Source of the DNA: Tranquillimonas sp964472855 | GTDB taxonomy: Bacteria > Pseudomonadota > Alphaproteobacteria > Rhodobacterales > Rhodobacteraceae | Length of the DNA: 53,297 nt | NCBI GenBank assembly: GCA_964472855.1 | Contig: CAYYMJ010000016.1 | Location: forward strand, 1-53,297 | Direction of reading: 5' to 3' | Part shown: piece after piece, positions 15,493 through 25,229 of the stretch | Layout: the number at the start of each line of letters is the position of its first letter | Numbering within the stretch: position 1 is the first letter of the stretch | Position numbers and translations under genes: made by a program | The notes under the pieces: model-generated | Seen by the model: the letters and a program-made list of their open reading frames with translations, nothing else | Told to the model about the DNA's origin: nothing | The model's database searches: none

Positions 15493-16358
15493 CCCCCGAG
15501 ACCCGCGCCGTTGTGCTGATGATCTTCGCGATGGGCGCTTTCGCGGGCGTCGACACATTCATGAAGCTGCTGACCCATGCCTTGCCGGTGTTCGAGGTGG
15601 TATTCCTCACTTCGCTGGGTGGGGCGCTGGTATTCGGGCTGATGACCCTGCTGCAGGGGCAACGGCTGTGGACACGGGCCTTTCTGGCCCCGGCGGTCAT
15701 GTTCAGGAACGCCTCGGAAGTCGTTGGATCGATTGCCATAATCAGCGCGCTGGCCCTGGCGCCCCTGTCGCTGGTGACCGCCATCAACCAGTCGACCCCG
15801 CTGATCGTGACCGCCGGCGGGGCGCTGTTTCTGGGCGAGGCGGTGGGCCTGCGCCGCTGGAGCGGGGTGGTCATAGGCTTTGTCGGCGTGGTCGTCATGC
15901 TGCAACCCGATGGCAGCGCCGGGTGGCCGGGCATGGCGCTGGCGGTGCTGGCGGCGCTGGGCATGTCGGCCCGCGATCTGGCCACCCGGCGCCTGCCGGC
16001 CGAGGTGTCGACGGTGCAGGCCGGTTTCTGGGGCCTGTCGTCGCTGGTTCTGGCCGCGTCCGCGCCGGCGCTGATACAGGGCTGGGCGCCCCTGACGCCC
16101 TGGCTGGTCTTTCTGGCCCTGTCCGGGGTTCTGACACTGGTTCTGGCCTATTACGCGCTAACGGCGTCGTTGCGGCTGGCGGCGGCCTCGTCGGTGGCGC
16201 CCTATCGCTATACCCGCATCCTGTTCGCGCTGGTCATCGGGCTGGTGATTCTTGGTGAACGCCCCGGCCTGCATGTCTATCTGGGGGCGGCGCTGGTGGT
16301 CGGGTCGGGGCTGTATGTTTTTGCGCGCCAACGTCGCAAAGCGACCGTCGCCGGCTGA
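15489..16358 (+). CDS. EamA/DMT-family transporter
   Basis: A 289-residue, ten-TM drug/metabolite transporter with two EamA repeats (about 7-135 and 148-282). The chosen start is the TTG at 15489, which overlaps the stop of the Fur-family gene; an in-frame ATG about ten codons further on (MIFAMG) is possible and would still keep TM1. The C-terminal SSVAPYRYTRILFALVIG is typical of this family. Substrate unknown; members export amino acids or other metabolites. Confidence 0.85.
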   Translation: MTPETRAVVLMIFAMGAFAGVDTFMKLLTHALPVFEVVFLTSLGGALVFGLMTLLQGQRLWTRAFLAPAVMFRNASEVVGSIAIISALALAPLSLVTAINQSTPLIVTAGGALFLGEAVGLRRWSGVVIGFVGVVVMLQPDGSAGWPGMALAVLAALGMSARDLATRRLPAEVSTVQAGFWGLSSLVLAASAPALIQGWAPLTPWLVFLALSGVLTLVLAYYALTASLRLAAASSVAPYRYTRILFALVIGLVILGERPGLHVYLGAALVVGSGLYVFARQRRKATVAG

Positions 16359-16373
16359 GACAGACAAGATCCG

Positions 16374-16410
16374 GGTGCGATCGCGGCCAAGGCTGGCCCC
16401 AGATCGCACC
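16374..16410 (+). promoter_or_regulatory. stem-loop just upstream of the MetE-like gene
   Basis: GGTGCGATC (16374-16382) pairs with GATCGCACC (16402-16410), and GGCCA (16385-16389) with TGGCC (16394-16398) inside it. The outer stem ends 13 bp before ATG 16424, with GAAAGGA between. It may terminate the EamA transcript or act in the leader of the MetE-like gene. It does not match the SAM-II or SAH riboswitch consensus I know. Confidence 0.45.
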
Positions 16411-16423
16411 GAAAGGACCGGAC

Positions 16424-17467
16424 ATGCCGCTGACGACCACCTGCATCGGGGCCTATCCCAAGCCCGACCATGTGCCCATCCGCGACTGGTTCACCGTGGC
16501 CCACAAAAGCCCCGACTATAACGCCAGCGTGCTGGGCGGCTGGACGTCGGCGCAAGAGGTGCGCGACAGTCTTGACCGTGCCACCGCCGAGGTGGTCAGC
16601 GACCAGATCGCCTGTGGCATCGACATCCCCACCGACGGCGAAGTGCGCCGCGACAATTACGTGCACTATCAGTGCCGCCACTTCAGCGGCTTCGATTTCG
16701 AAAACCTCACCGCCAAATCCATGAGGAACAACGCCTATGTCGCGGAACTTCCTACCATTTCCGGCAAGGTCGCCTACAGCGGCACCCCGGTGCTGGTGCG
16801 CGACTGGCAGGTGGCGCAGGCCGCCAGCGACCGCCCCGTCAAGATCACGCTGCCCGGCCCGCTGACCATCATGGACACCACCGCCAACCGCCATTACGGC
16901 GACGACCGCGTGCTGGCGTTCGACCTTGCCGCCGCCGTCAACGCCGAGGCGCGGGCCCTGGCCGATGCCGGCTGCACCAACATCCAGATCGACGAACCGG
17001 TCTTTGCCCGCCAGCCCGGCGCGGCGCTGGATTTTGGGGTCGAGGCACTGCGCCGCACCCTTGACGGCCTGCCCGAACCCGTGACCCGCACCGTGCATAT
17101 CTGCTGTGGCTACCCCAACCAACTGGACGACCGCGACTATCCCAAGGCCGACCCCGGCGCCTATTTGCAGATCGCCGCCGCGATTGACGGCGTGGCCGAG
17201 CAGATATCGATCGAAGACGCCCATCGCCACAATCCCGAAACCCTGTTCGGCCATTTCCGACGGTCGTCGCTGGTGGTCGGTTTCGTGGCCATCGCCACAT
17301 CGCGGGTCGAGGCGGTGGACACAATCGCCGCCCGGATGCAGGACGTTTTGCAAGTGGTGCCGCGCAACCGTCTGATCGCCGCCCCGGATTGTGGCCTTGG
17401 CTTTCTGGGCCGCGATCTGGCCATGACCAAGCTGAACAATCTGGTCGCGGCGGCCCGCGCCGCCTGA
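16424..17467 (+). CDS. MetE-like cobalamin-independent methyltransferase (short form)
   Basis: A 347-residue protein corresponding to the C-terminal catalytic barrel of MetE. The zinc ligands are in place: His225 and Cys227 (VHICCGY), Glu264 (ISIEDAH) and Cys323 (APDCGLG). It lacks the N-terminal folate-binding half of full-length MetE (about 750 residues). Such core proteins are known or suspected to take methyl from other donors, such as methylcobalamin on a corrinoid protein or a methylated thiol, to homocysteine or a related thiol. A hairpin leader precedes it. It may tie in with the corrinoid/one-carbon genes at 5-12 kb, which is inference. Confidence 0.85.
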   Translation: MPLTTTCIGAYPKPDHVPIRDWFTVAHKSPDYNASVLGGWTSAQEVRDSLDRATAEVVSDQIACGIDIPTDGEVRRDNYVHYQCRHFSGFDFENLTAKSMRNNAYVAELPTISGKVAYSGTPVLVRDWQVAQAASDRPVKITLPGPLTIMDTTANRHYGDDRVLAFDLAAAVNAEARALADAGCTNIQIDEPVFARQPGAALDFGVEALRRTLDGLPEPVTRTVHICCGYPNQLDDRDYPKADPGAYLQIAAAIDGVAEQISIEDAHRHNPETLFGHFRRSSLVVGFVAIATSRVEAVDTIAARMQDVLQVVPRNRLIAAPDCGLGFLGRDLAMTKLNNLVAAARAA

Positions 17468-17497
17468 CACCTGACCGCGCCGAGGCGTTTTAGCACG

Positions 17498-17513
17498 TGT
17501 TAGCGTTAACGCT
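17498..17513. promoter_or_regulatory. CceR-type operator upstream of eno
   Basis: TGTTAGCGTTAACGCT, containing the perfect palindrome AGCGTTAACGCT (17502-17513), lies 66 bp before the eno start. It closely resembles TGTTAGCGCTAACG upstream of zwf. In Rhodobacter sphaeroides the LacI-family regulator CceR binds this kind of GC-centred palindrome at central carbon genes. The regulator is not encoded in the window. Confidence 0.75.
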
Positions 17514-17578
17514 CCCCGTTTCCGGCGGGCGGCGACCCTGCTATAGAGACGCGAATCCCCCTGTTCCGGAGCCTCACC

Positions 17579-18853
<1,275 letters not shown>

Positions 18854-18863
18854 GGCGCAACCC

Positions 18864-19319
18864 ATGACCGCCGACGACATCATCGCCAAGCTGGACCTTC
18901 AGCCGCATCCCGAAGGTGGCTGGTTCCGGCAGACATGGATCGCCAGCAGGGCGGGCGAAGATCGCCCCGCAGGCACTTGTATATACTTCCTTTTACGCGC
19001 AGCCGAGCGTAGCCATTGGCACCGGGTCGACGCGGCCGAGATCTGGCATTTCTACACCGGCGCGCCGCTGCGGCTTTCCATGGCCGCCACATCCGCCGGG
19101 CCGGCCTGTGATCACACGCTTGGCCCCGACCTCGGCGCCGGCCAGTCACCGCAGCTGATCGTGCCGAAAGGTCACTGGCAGGCGGCCCGAACCACCGGCG
19201 CCTTTACGCTGGCCGGTTGCACCGTCAGCCCCGGCTTTCGGTTCGACGGCTTCGAACTGGCCCCACCGGATTTCGACATCCCCCGCCCGGGCACTGCTTC
19301 GGAGCCGCCCTTCGCCTGA
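18864..19319 (+). CDS. cupin protein, DUF985 family
   Basis: A 151-residue cupin of the DUF985 type. Conserved features: LQPHPEGGWFRQTW near the N-terminus, a first cupin motif SHWHRVDAAEIWHFYTG (His-rich, potential metal site), and VSPGFRFDGFELA at the C-terminus, the usual ending of this family. The function of DUF985 proteins is not well established; sugar- or nucleotide-sugar-binding has been suggested by fold. Likely the second gene of an eno operon. Confidence 0.85.
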   Translation: MTADDIIAKLDLQPHPEGGWFRQTWIASRAGEDRPAGTCIYFLLRAAERSHWHRVDAAEIWHFYTGAPLRLSMAATSAGPACDHTLGPDLGAGQSPQLIVPKGHWQAARTTGAFTLAGCTVSPGFRFDGFELAPPDFDIPRPGTASEPPFA

Positions 19320-19568
19320 AACCGGCCCGGCCGGGCACGGGCCGACGCGGTCAGGAAAAATCGCGGAGGGTCCGCCGGGCCCGCCCGGTGGAAACCGCTG
19401 TTTTTCTTGACGGCGGCGTCACGTGGCTGGCAAGCGGTCGGGTCAGGTGACGGGCGGCGGCGCAAGCACTGCTTTGGTGGGCCCGAAGCTGGCCCGCGCG
19501 GCGGCGTCAGCCGCCGCCACAAATGGTGCGCGCGTGGCGCGCGTCGGCGCGCCGCGTGCTCAATTTGG

Positions 19569-21176
19569 TCACGCCCGCGCCAGCCCGCGAATATGCGCCA
19601 CCAGCGCCCGGGTCGAGCCATCTTTTCCTGCGGCCGGTTCCCGCCCCGCCAGCACCGGTTCCAGTGCGCTGGCCAGTTCCTTGCCCAGTTCCACCCCCCA
19701 CTGGTCGAAGGAATTGATCGCCAGCATGACCCCCTCGACAAACACGCGGTGTTCATAAAGCGCCACGATCTGACCCAGAACAAACGGCGTCAGGCGCGGA
19801 TAGACCAAGGTTGTCGACGGGCGGTTGCCGGGAAACACCCGGTGCCGGGCCTGACGCTCCAACTCGGCCCCGGCCAGACCGGCGGCCGACATCAGGGCGC
19901 GGGCCTCATCCAGCGACCGGCCCTGCATCAGCGCCTCGGACTGGGCAAGGCAGTTGGCCACCAGCAGACGGTGCTGGTGGGCAAGCCCGGCCTCGTGACC
20001 CGCCGCGCCCACCATGAATTCGCACGGCACCACCCGGGTTCCCTGGTGGATCAACTGGTAAAAGGCGTGCTGGCCATTGGTGCCGGGCTCGCCCCAGACA
20101 ACCGGCCCCGAGGCGACGCCAAGACCGGCGCCGTCCATCGACACGCGCTTGCCGTTCGATTCCATCTCGAGCTGCTGCAAATAGGCCGGCAACCGCGCCA
20201 GACGGTTCTCGTAAGGCAGAACCGCACGCGTGGCATGGCCGCATCCCTGATTGTGCCAGATACCCACCAGCGCCAGCATCAGCGGCATGTTGTCGGTGCC
20301 GCGCGCGCTGCGGAAATGCGCATCCATCGCCGAAGCACCGGCCAGAAAGGCGCGGAAATCGTCCACGCCGATGGCCATCATCAGCGACAGCCCGATCGGG
20401 CCCCACATGGAATAGCGCCCGCCAACCCAATCTTCGAAACCGAAAACCCGTGCGGGATCAATGCCAAAGGCGGCGGTCTTCTCAGACGACGTTGACAGCG
20501 CGGCGAATTGCTGCGCCGGGTTTGCCACCTTGCCAGCCATCCACGCCCGCGCGGTTTCGGCATTGGTCATGGTCTCGATGGTGGTAAAGGTTTTCGACGC
20601 GACGATCACCAGCGTCGTTGCCGGGTCCAGCCCGGCCAGCACGTCGGTAATGTCGGCCGGGTCGACATTGGACACGAAATGACAGCGCGGGCCATCGCTG
20701 AAATGCGACAGCGCCCGGCAGGCCATGGCGGGCCCAAGGTCAGAGCCGCCGATGCCGATGTTGACCACGTCGGTAATGCGCCCGCCCTGCCCGCCAAAGC
20801 GACCGCTGCGAACAGAGTCGGCAAATCGCTGCATCCGCGCCAGCGTGTCCAGCACCCCCGGCATGACGTCGGCGCCATCCACCATGACCGGCGCGCCGCC
20901 AAGGTTGCGCAGCGCGGTGTGCAAGACGGCGCGGTCTTCGGTTTCGTTGATCCTGGCGCCGGCGAACATGGCGTCGCGGCGCGCTTCCAGCCCGGCGTCT
21001 CCGGCCATCTGCAACAGCAGGGCCCGGGTTTCGGCATCGATATTGGTCTTGGAATAGTCGAACAACAACCCGTCGGCGGCGACAGAGAAATCCGCCGCGC
21101 GGTCATCGTCGAACAACGAGATCATCTCGCGGCCGTCAGCCGCAATCGCTTTTTCTTTCAGATCGTTCCAGCGCAT
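19569..21176 (-). CDS. pgi: glucose-6-phosphate isomerase
   Basis: A 535-residue phosphoglucose isomerase linking glucose-6-P and fructose-6-P. Visible signatures are GIGGSDLGPAMA, SNVDPADITDVL, VGGRYSMWGPIGLS, GQHAFYQLIHQGT and LGKELASALEP. It is the last gene of the zwf-pgl-pgi operon; its ATG is 3 bp past the pgl stop. In Rhodobacteraceae, which use the Entner-Doudoroff route, Pgi serves mainly to feed fructose-6-P back to G6P or in gluconeogenesis. Confidence 0.97.
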   Translation of the reverse strand: MRWNDLKEKAIAADGREMISLFDDDRAADFSVAADGLLFDYSKTNIDAETRALLLQMAGDAGLEARRDAMFAGARINETEDRAVLHTALRNLGGAPVMVDGADVMPGVLDTLARMQRFADSVRSGRFGGQGGRITDVVNIGIGGSDLGPAMACRALSHFSDGPRCHFVSNVDPADITDVLAGLDPATTLVIVASKTFTTIETMTNAETARAWMAGKVANPAQQFAALSTSSEKTAAFGIDPARVFGFEDWVGGRYSMWGPIGLSLMMAIGVDDFRAFLAGASAMDAHFRSARGTDNMPLMLALVGIWHNQGCGHATRAVLPYENRLARLPAYLQQLEMESNGKRVSMDGAGLGVASGPVVWGEPGTNGQHAFYQLIHQGTRVVPCEFMVGAAGHEAGLAHQHRLLVANCLAQSEALMQGRSLDEARALMSAAGLAGAELERQARHRVFPGNRPSTTLVYPRLTPFVLGQIVALYEHRVFVEGVMLAINSFDQWGVELGKELASALEPVLAGREPAAGKDGSTRALVAHIRGLARA

Positions 21177-21179
21177 TCT

Positions 21180-21851
21180 TCACTCGGCCCAATGTATGGT
21201 TGCACCGCCCAGAACGGCGGCAACGGGCGCCTCGATGGCCGGCAGGCCATGGGCGCGTTCCAGCGCGGCGCGCTTTTCGGCGCCGGTGATCAGAATATGA
21301 ACGGTCGTGGCGGCCCGCAGAACCGGGGCGGTCAGGGTCACGCGCGGCTCGGGCGCGCCGGGCGCCCGGATCGGCATCAGCACCGGGGCATGGTCGGCAA
21401 GGGCCCGGTCCAGCCCCTCGGCGCCCGGAAACAGCGAGGCGGTGTGCATGTCGGCCCCCATGCCCAGCAGCGCCACGTCGATCGGCAACACGTCGGCCAC
21501 GGCGCCCGACAGCGCATCTAACACATCCTCGGGCCGGTCGGCGGCACGGTATAGCGGCACCAACTGCGCGGCGGCGGCCTTTTCGCGCAGCAGGCGCTGG
21601 CGCAACAGCCGCGCATTCGACCGGTCGCTGCTGTCGGGCACCCAGCGTTCGTCGGTGGGAATGACGCGAATGCGGCTCCAGTGCAGGTCGATCCCGCACA
21701 GCGTGTCGAACACCGGCCCCGGCGTCGTGCCGCCCGGCAGCGCCAGGGTGGCCCTGTCATGATTGACCAGGCATTGGCCAAGGTCACTCGCCAGCTTGTC
21801 GGCAAGGTCGATCATCAGGATTTCGCGGTCGGGATATTCGACGATGTTCAT
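21180..21851 (-). CDS. pgl: 6-phosphogluconolactonase
   Basis: A 223-residue lactonase of the DevB/SOL glucosamine-6-P-isomerase-like fold. It hydrolyses 6-phosphogluconolactone made by Zwf. Motifs: LALPGGTTPGPVF, VIPTDERWVP, LLGMGADMHTASLFP and ILITGAEKRAAL. It lies between zwf (17 bp upstream) and pgi (3 bp downstream), the standard operon order in Rhodobacterales. Confidence 0.95.
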   Translation of the reverse strand: MNIVEYPDREILMIDLADKLASDLGQCLVNHDRATLALPGGTTPGPVFDTLCGIDLHWSRIRVIPTDERWVPDSSDRSNARLLRQRLLREKAAAAQLVPLYRAADRPEDVLDALSGAVADVLPIDVALLGMGADMHTASLFPGAEGLDRALADHAPVLMPIRAPGAPEPRVTLTAPVLRAATTVHILITGAEKRAALERAHGLPAIEAPVAAVLGGATIHWAE

Positions 21852-21868
21852 GGCATGGCCTTCGTTTG

Positions 21869-23338
21869 TCAGTCGCGGATGGTACGCCAGCGGCGCCCCT
21901 GCTGCATCATGAGCATTTGCGCATCCTCGGGGCCGGCGCTGCCCGGGTCATAAAGACGCGGCTTGTCGCGGCCGTCGGCCCAGGCGCTGATGATCGGATC
22001 GGTCCAGGCCCAGGCGGCCTCGACCTCGTCGCCGCGCATGAACAGGGTCTGGTCGCCGCGGATCACATCCATGACCAGCCGTTCATAGGCGTCGGGAGCA
22101 TCCTCGGCCTCGGGGCCAAGCGCCTCGGCAAAGCTCATGTCCAGCGGCACGTCGATCAGGCGCATGCCGCCGGGGCCGGGCTCTTTGATGGTCACGCCCA
22201 GCGTGATGCCTTCGTTCGGCTGCAGGCGAATAACAAGGATATTGTTGTGTTTCCCGGCCTCTGCGCCAAAGATTGAATGTGGTGCATCCTTGAACACCAC
22301 CGCGATTTCCGAGGTGCGGGTTTTCAGCCGCTTGCCGGTGCGCAGGAAAAACGGCGTGCCCGCCCAACGCCAGTTCGACACATGCAGCTTGAGCGCGACA
22401 AAGCTTTCGGTGGCCGAGCCCGGGTTGCCCGCATCGTCGGCATAGCTGGTGACCGGCCCCTCGCCGGCCATCAGCCCGGCGTCATATTGCCCGCGCACAA
22501 CCTCGTTGGGTTCCACCGGTTCAAGCGCGCGGATGACCTTGAGCTTTTCGTCGCGCACCGCGTCGGGATCAAAGCGCGACGGCGGCTCCATCGCGATCAG
22601 GCACAACAGTTGCATCAGGTGGTTTTGCACCATGTCCCGCATGGCGCCGGACTTGTCGTAATAGCTGCCGCGCCCGCCCACGCCCACGGTTTCGGCCACG
22701 GTAATCTGGATATGGTCGACATACTGGGCGTTCCACAACGGCTCGAACAGCACGTTGCCAAAGCGCACGGCCATCAGGTTCTGCACCGTTTCCTTGCCGA
22801 GGTAATGGTCGATACGATAAATCTGATGTTCGTCGAAATAGGTGGCCAGGTCGCGGTTCAGGCTGCGCGCGGTGTCCAGATCACGGCCAAAGGGCTTTTC
22901 CACCACGATGCGGCATTCGGGCGAGGCGATCTTGTGGTCATGCAGGCGGCGGGCCAGTTCGCCGAACAGCGACGGCCCCACCGAGAAATAAAACGCCCGC
23001 ACCACGCCATCGCGCATCAGCGCCGCCAGGTCCTGCCAGCCGGCGGTGCCGGTGGCGTCAACCTGCACATAGTCGATGGCGGCCAGAAAGGTGTCGATCC
23101 GGTCGTCCTGCCGGTCGGTTTCGTCGGCGAACTCGTTCAGGGCGGCGCGCACAAAGTCGCGATAGGCCGCGGCATCCTGTTCGCGCCGGGCCGAGCCGAT
23201 GATCCGGGCGTCTTGGGGCAACTGCCCGGCCAGAAACCGGCGATACAGCCCCGGCAGGATCTTGCGGCGGGCCAGATCGCCGGTGCCGCCAAAGATCACC
23301 AGGTCGAAGGGATCAACCGGAATAACGCGCGAAACCAT
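21869..23338 (-). CDS. zwf: glucose-6-phosphate 1-dehydrogenase
   Basis: A 489-residue NADP-dependent enzyme oxidising glucose-6-P to 6-phosphogluconolactone. The nucleotide-binding motif FGGTGDLARRK is near residue 16 and the catalytic RIDHYLGKE near 180, followed by EKPFGRD-like and HNNILVIRLQPNEG segments. ATG 23338 (MVSRVIPVDPFD) is preceded by GAGGA. An upstream extension would run through the CceR-type palindrome at 23374-23387, so I reject it. First gene of zwf-pgl-pgi; the operator placement, 36 bp upstream of the start, suggests repression by the bound regulator. Confidence 0.97.
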   Translation of the reverse strand: MVSRVIPVDPFDLVIFGGTGDLARRKILPGLYRRFLAGQLPQDARIIGSARREQDAAAYRDFVRAALNEFADETDRQDDRIDTFLAAIDYVQVDATGTAGWQDLAALMRDGVVRAFYFSVGPSLFGELARRLHDHKIASPECRIVVEKPFGRDLDTARSLNRDLATYFDEHQIYRIDHYLGKETVQNLMAVRFGNVLFEPLWNAQYVDHIQITVAETVGVGGRGSYYDKSGAMRDMVQNHLMQLLCLIAMEPPSRFDPDAVRDEKLKVIRALEPVEPNEVVRGQYDAGLMAGEGPVTSYADDAGNPGSATESFVALKLHVSNWRWAGTPFFLRTGKRLKTRTSEIAVVFKDAPHSIFGAEAGKHNNILVIRLQPNEGITLGVTIKEPGPGGMRLIDVPLDMSFAEALGPEAEDAPDAYERLVMDVIRGDQTLFMRGDEVEAAWAWTDPIISAWADGRDKPRLYDPGSAGPEDAQMLMMQQGRRWRTIRD

Positions 23339-23373
23339 TCTGTCGTCCTCGCTCTGCCATGGTATGTCTGCGC

Positions 23374-23387
23374 TGTTAGCGCTAACG
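23374..23387. promoter_or_regulatory. CceR-type operator upstream of zwf
   Basis: TGTTAGCGCTAACG, with the perfect 12-bp palindrome GTTAGCGCTAAC (23375-23386). This matches the TGTTAGCGCTAACA-type CceR motif described for Rhodobacter except at the last base. It is 36 bp before the zwf start. Confidence 0.8.
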
Positions 23388-23533
23388 CCACTCCCGGCGT
23401 TTCCTAGGCCGGGCGGCGCAGAATGTCTAGGAACTGTTTGCCACATCACGTCCACGTCAATTATCTGTGGGGCGCTTTCTTCATCGCGCCCGCCCCGCTA
23501 AGTCATTGATAACGCCATTCCGGGGAAAAGCCG

Positions 23534-24481
23534 ATGAAAGACCAGCCAGTCGATTTCTTGGAAAAATTTCAAGACCCTTTCCTGACCGCGACCGGCGACG
23601 AACGTGCAGAGGTCGCGCTGAGCCACCCCGAGACACTGTGGTTCAATACCGGCACCGTCTGCAACATTACCTGCGCCAACTGTTATATCGAAAGCTCGCC
23701 CAGCAATGACCGGCTGGCCTTTCTGACCCTCGCCGACGCCGAGGATTTCCTCGACCAGTTGCAGGCGCGGCAATGGCCGGTGTCGGAAATCGGGCTGACC
23801 GGGGGCGAACCCTTCATGAACCCCGACTGCGTTGCCATCATCGGTGCGGCACTGGCCCGTGGCTATCGGGTGCTGGTGCTGACCAATGCCATGCGCCCGA
23901 TGATGCGGCCACAGGTGCGCGCCGGGCTGAGCGATCTGAACGCGCGGTTCCCGGGGCAACTGATGTTGCGGGTGTCGCTGGATCACTGGGCGGCGCGCCA
24001 TCACGACGAAGAGCGCGGCGCCGGCAGTTTCGACATCACCCTTGCCGGCATGGACTGGCTGCGCGACCACGGCATCGCGATGGCCGTGGCCGGGCGCACC
24101 ATGTGGGGCGAACCCGAGGCCACGTCGCGCGACGGCTTTCGCCAGCTGTTTGCCGCCCGGTCTTACGACATCGACGCCTTCGATCCCGGGCGCACGGTTC
24201 TGTTCCCCGAGATGGACGAAAGGGTTGATGTTCCCGAGATTACAAGCGCTTGCTGGGGCATCCTCAACAAGTCGCCCGATGCTGTGATGTGCGCGTCGTC
24301 GCGCATGGTGGTGCGCCGGCGCGGTGCGGCACGCCCGGCGGTTCTGGCGTGCACGCTGCTGGCCTATGACCCCCAGTTCGAGCTGGGGGCGACGCTGGCC
24401 GAGGCCGAGGCGCCCGTGCGCCTGAACCACCCCCATTGCGCAAAGTTCTGCGTTCTTGGCGGGGCCAGCTGTTCGGCCTGA
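23534..24481 (+). CDS. radical SAM protein with cysteine-rich C-terminus, unassigned
   Basis: A 315-residue radical SAM enzyme. Cys43, Cys47 and Cys50 (CNITCANC) form the 4Fe-4S/SAM motif, followed by LTGGEP at 88-93. Six more cysteines lie in the last quarter: 240, 253, 273, 302, 306 and 313, enough for at least one auxiliary cluster, in a spacing I do not recognise as the standard SPASM or twitch pattern. The reaction is unknown to me. It stands alone on the plus strand, divergent from zwf and ending 3 bp before the convergent HNH gene, and there is no evident peptide substrate or cofactor operon nearby. ATG 23534 follows GGGGAAAAG. Confidence 0.8.
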   Translation: MKDQPVDFLEKFQDPFLTATGDERAEVALSHPETLWFNTGTVCNITCANCYIESSPSNDRLAFLTLADAEDFLDQLQARQWPVSEIGLTGGEPFMNPDCVAIIGAALARGYRVLVLTNAMRPMMRPQVRAGLSDLNARFPGQLMLRVSLDHWAARHHDEERGAGSFDITLAGMDWLRDHGIAMAVAGRTMWGEPEATSRDGFRQLFAARSYDIDAFDPGRTVLFPEMDERVDVPEITSACWGILNKSPDAVMCASSRMVVRRRGAARPAVLACTLLAYDPQFELGATLAEAEAPVRLNHPHCAKFCVLGGASCSA

Positions 24482-24484
24482 CGC

Positions 24485-25069
24485 TCAGGCGTCCAGTTCG
24501 GCATCCCAGTAGAGGAAGTCGAGCCAGGTTTCATGCAGGTGGTTGGGCGGAAAGCGGCGCCCCATGTTCTTCAGCTCTTCGGCGCCCGGTTGGCGCGGCG
24601 ACTTGCACAGGGCCATGCCGGCCTGCCGCAGACTGCGCGAGCCCTTGTGCAGGTTACAGCGTGAACAGGCGGCCACGACATTTTCCCAACTGGTGATGCC
24701 GCCGCGCGACCGGGGCACCACATGGTCAAAGGTCAAATCGCCGGTGTTGCCGCAATACTGGCAGCGAAACTCGTCGCGCAGAAACAGGTTGAACCGGGTA
24801 AAGGCCACGCGCTTTTGCGGTTTGACATAGTCCCTTAGCACCACCACCGACGGGATACGGATTTCAGTAGAGGGCGAGCGCACGACCGTGTCATATTCGG
24901 CAACGATAACAACGCGGTCCAGGTATGCGGCCTTGACGGCCTCTTGCCATGGCCACAGCGACAGCGGGTAATAGGACAGGGGCCGGTAGTCGGCATTCAG
25001 CACCAATGCCGGGTGATGTTTCAGGTTGTTTGGCTCGCGGACAAAACTTGTCCTGAATTCGCCATCCAT
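24485..25069 (-). CDS. HNH endonuclease family protein
   Basis: A 194-residue protein with an HNH/zinc-finger nuclease core at about 100-145: CQYCGNTGDLTFDHVVPRSR, then NVVAACSRCNLHKGSR. Two CxxC pairs bind structural zinc and DHV supplies the catalytic His. The N-terminal half (LNADYRPLSYYPLSLWPWQEA) is typical of a large bacterial group of stand-alone HNH proteins with unknown role. ATG 25069 with GGAGGG upstream is chosen over an in-frame codon a few residues earlier. It is chromosomal and single, not linked to a phage or restriction system here. Confidence 0.9.
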   Translation of the reverse strand: MDGEFRTSFVREPNNLKHHPALVLNADYRPLSYYPLSLWPWQEAVKAAYLDRVVIVAEYDTVVRSPSTEIRIPSVVVLRDYVKPQKRVAFTRFNLFLRDEFRCQYCGNTGDLTFDHVVPRSRGGITSWENVVAACSRCNLHKGSRSLRQAGMALCKSPRQPGAEELKNMGRRFPPNHLHETWLDFLYWDAELDA

Positions 25070-25108
25070 GTTGCCCTCCGCTGCCACCGGCCATGCAGGC
25101 CAACAGCG

Positions 25109-25132
25109 CCGGGGCTGGGGTGGTAGCCCCGG
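25109..25132. terminator. hairpin between esterase and HNH genes
   Basis: CCGGGGCT (25109-25116), 8-nt loop, AGCCCCGG (25125-25132). It lies between the stop of the esterase gene and the start of the HNH gene, both on the minus strand, so it may end the cbiD-cobK-glycosylase-esterase transcript. No T-run. Confidence 0.45.
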
Positions 25133-25229
25133 ATAGCGCCACTATATCTGGCGGCAACCGGGGCACAACCCCCATGATCTGCACGCCGATCGGGCCAGAT
25201 TTCGGGCCCGTGCCGGCGCCGGGGCGGGT

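Noticed and set aside
24485..25069. HNH gene as part of a mobile or restriction system
   Set aside because: No methyltransferase, integrase, repeats or phage genes are nearby, and it belongs to a widespread stand-alone chromosomal HNH group.
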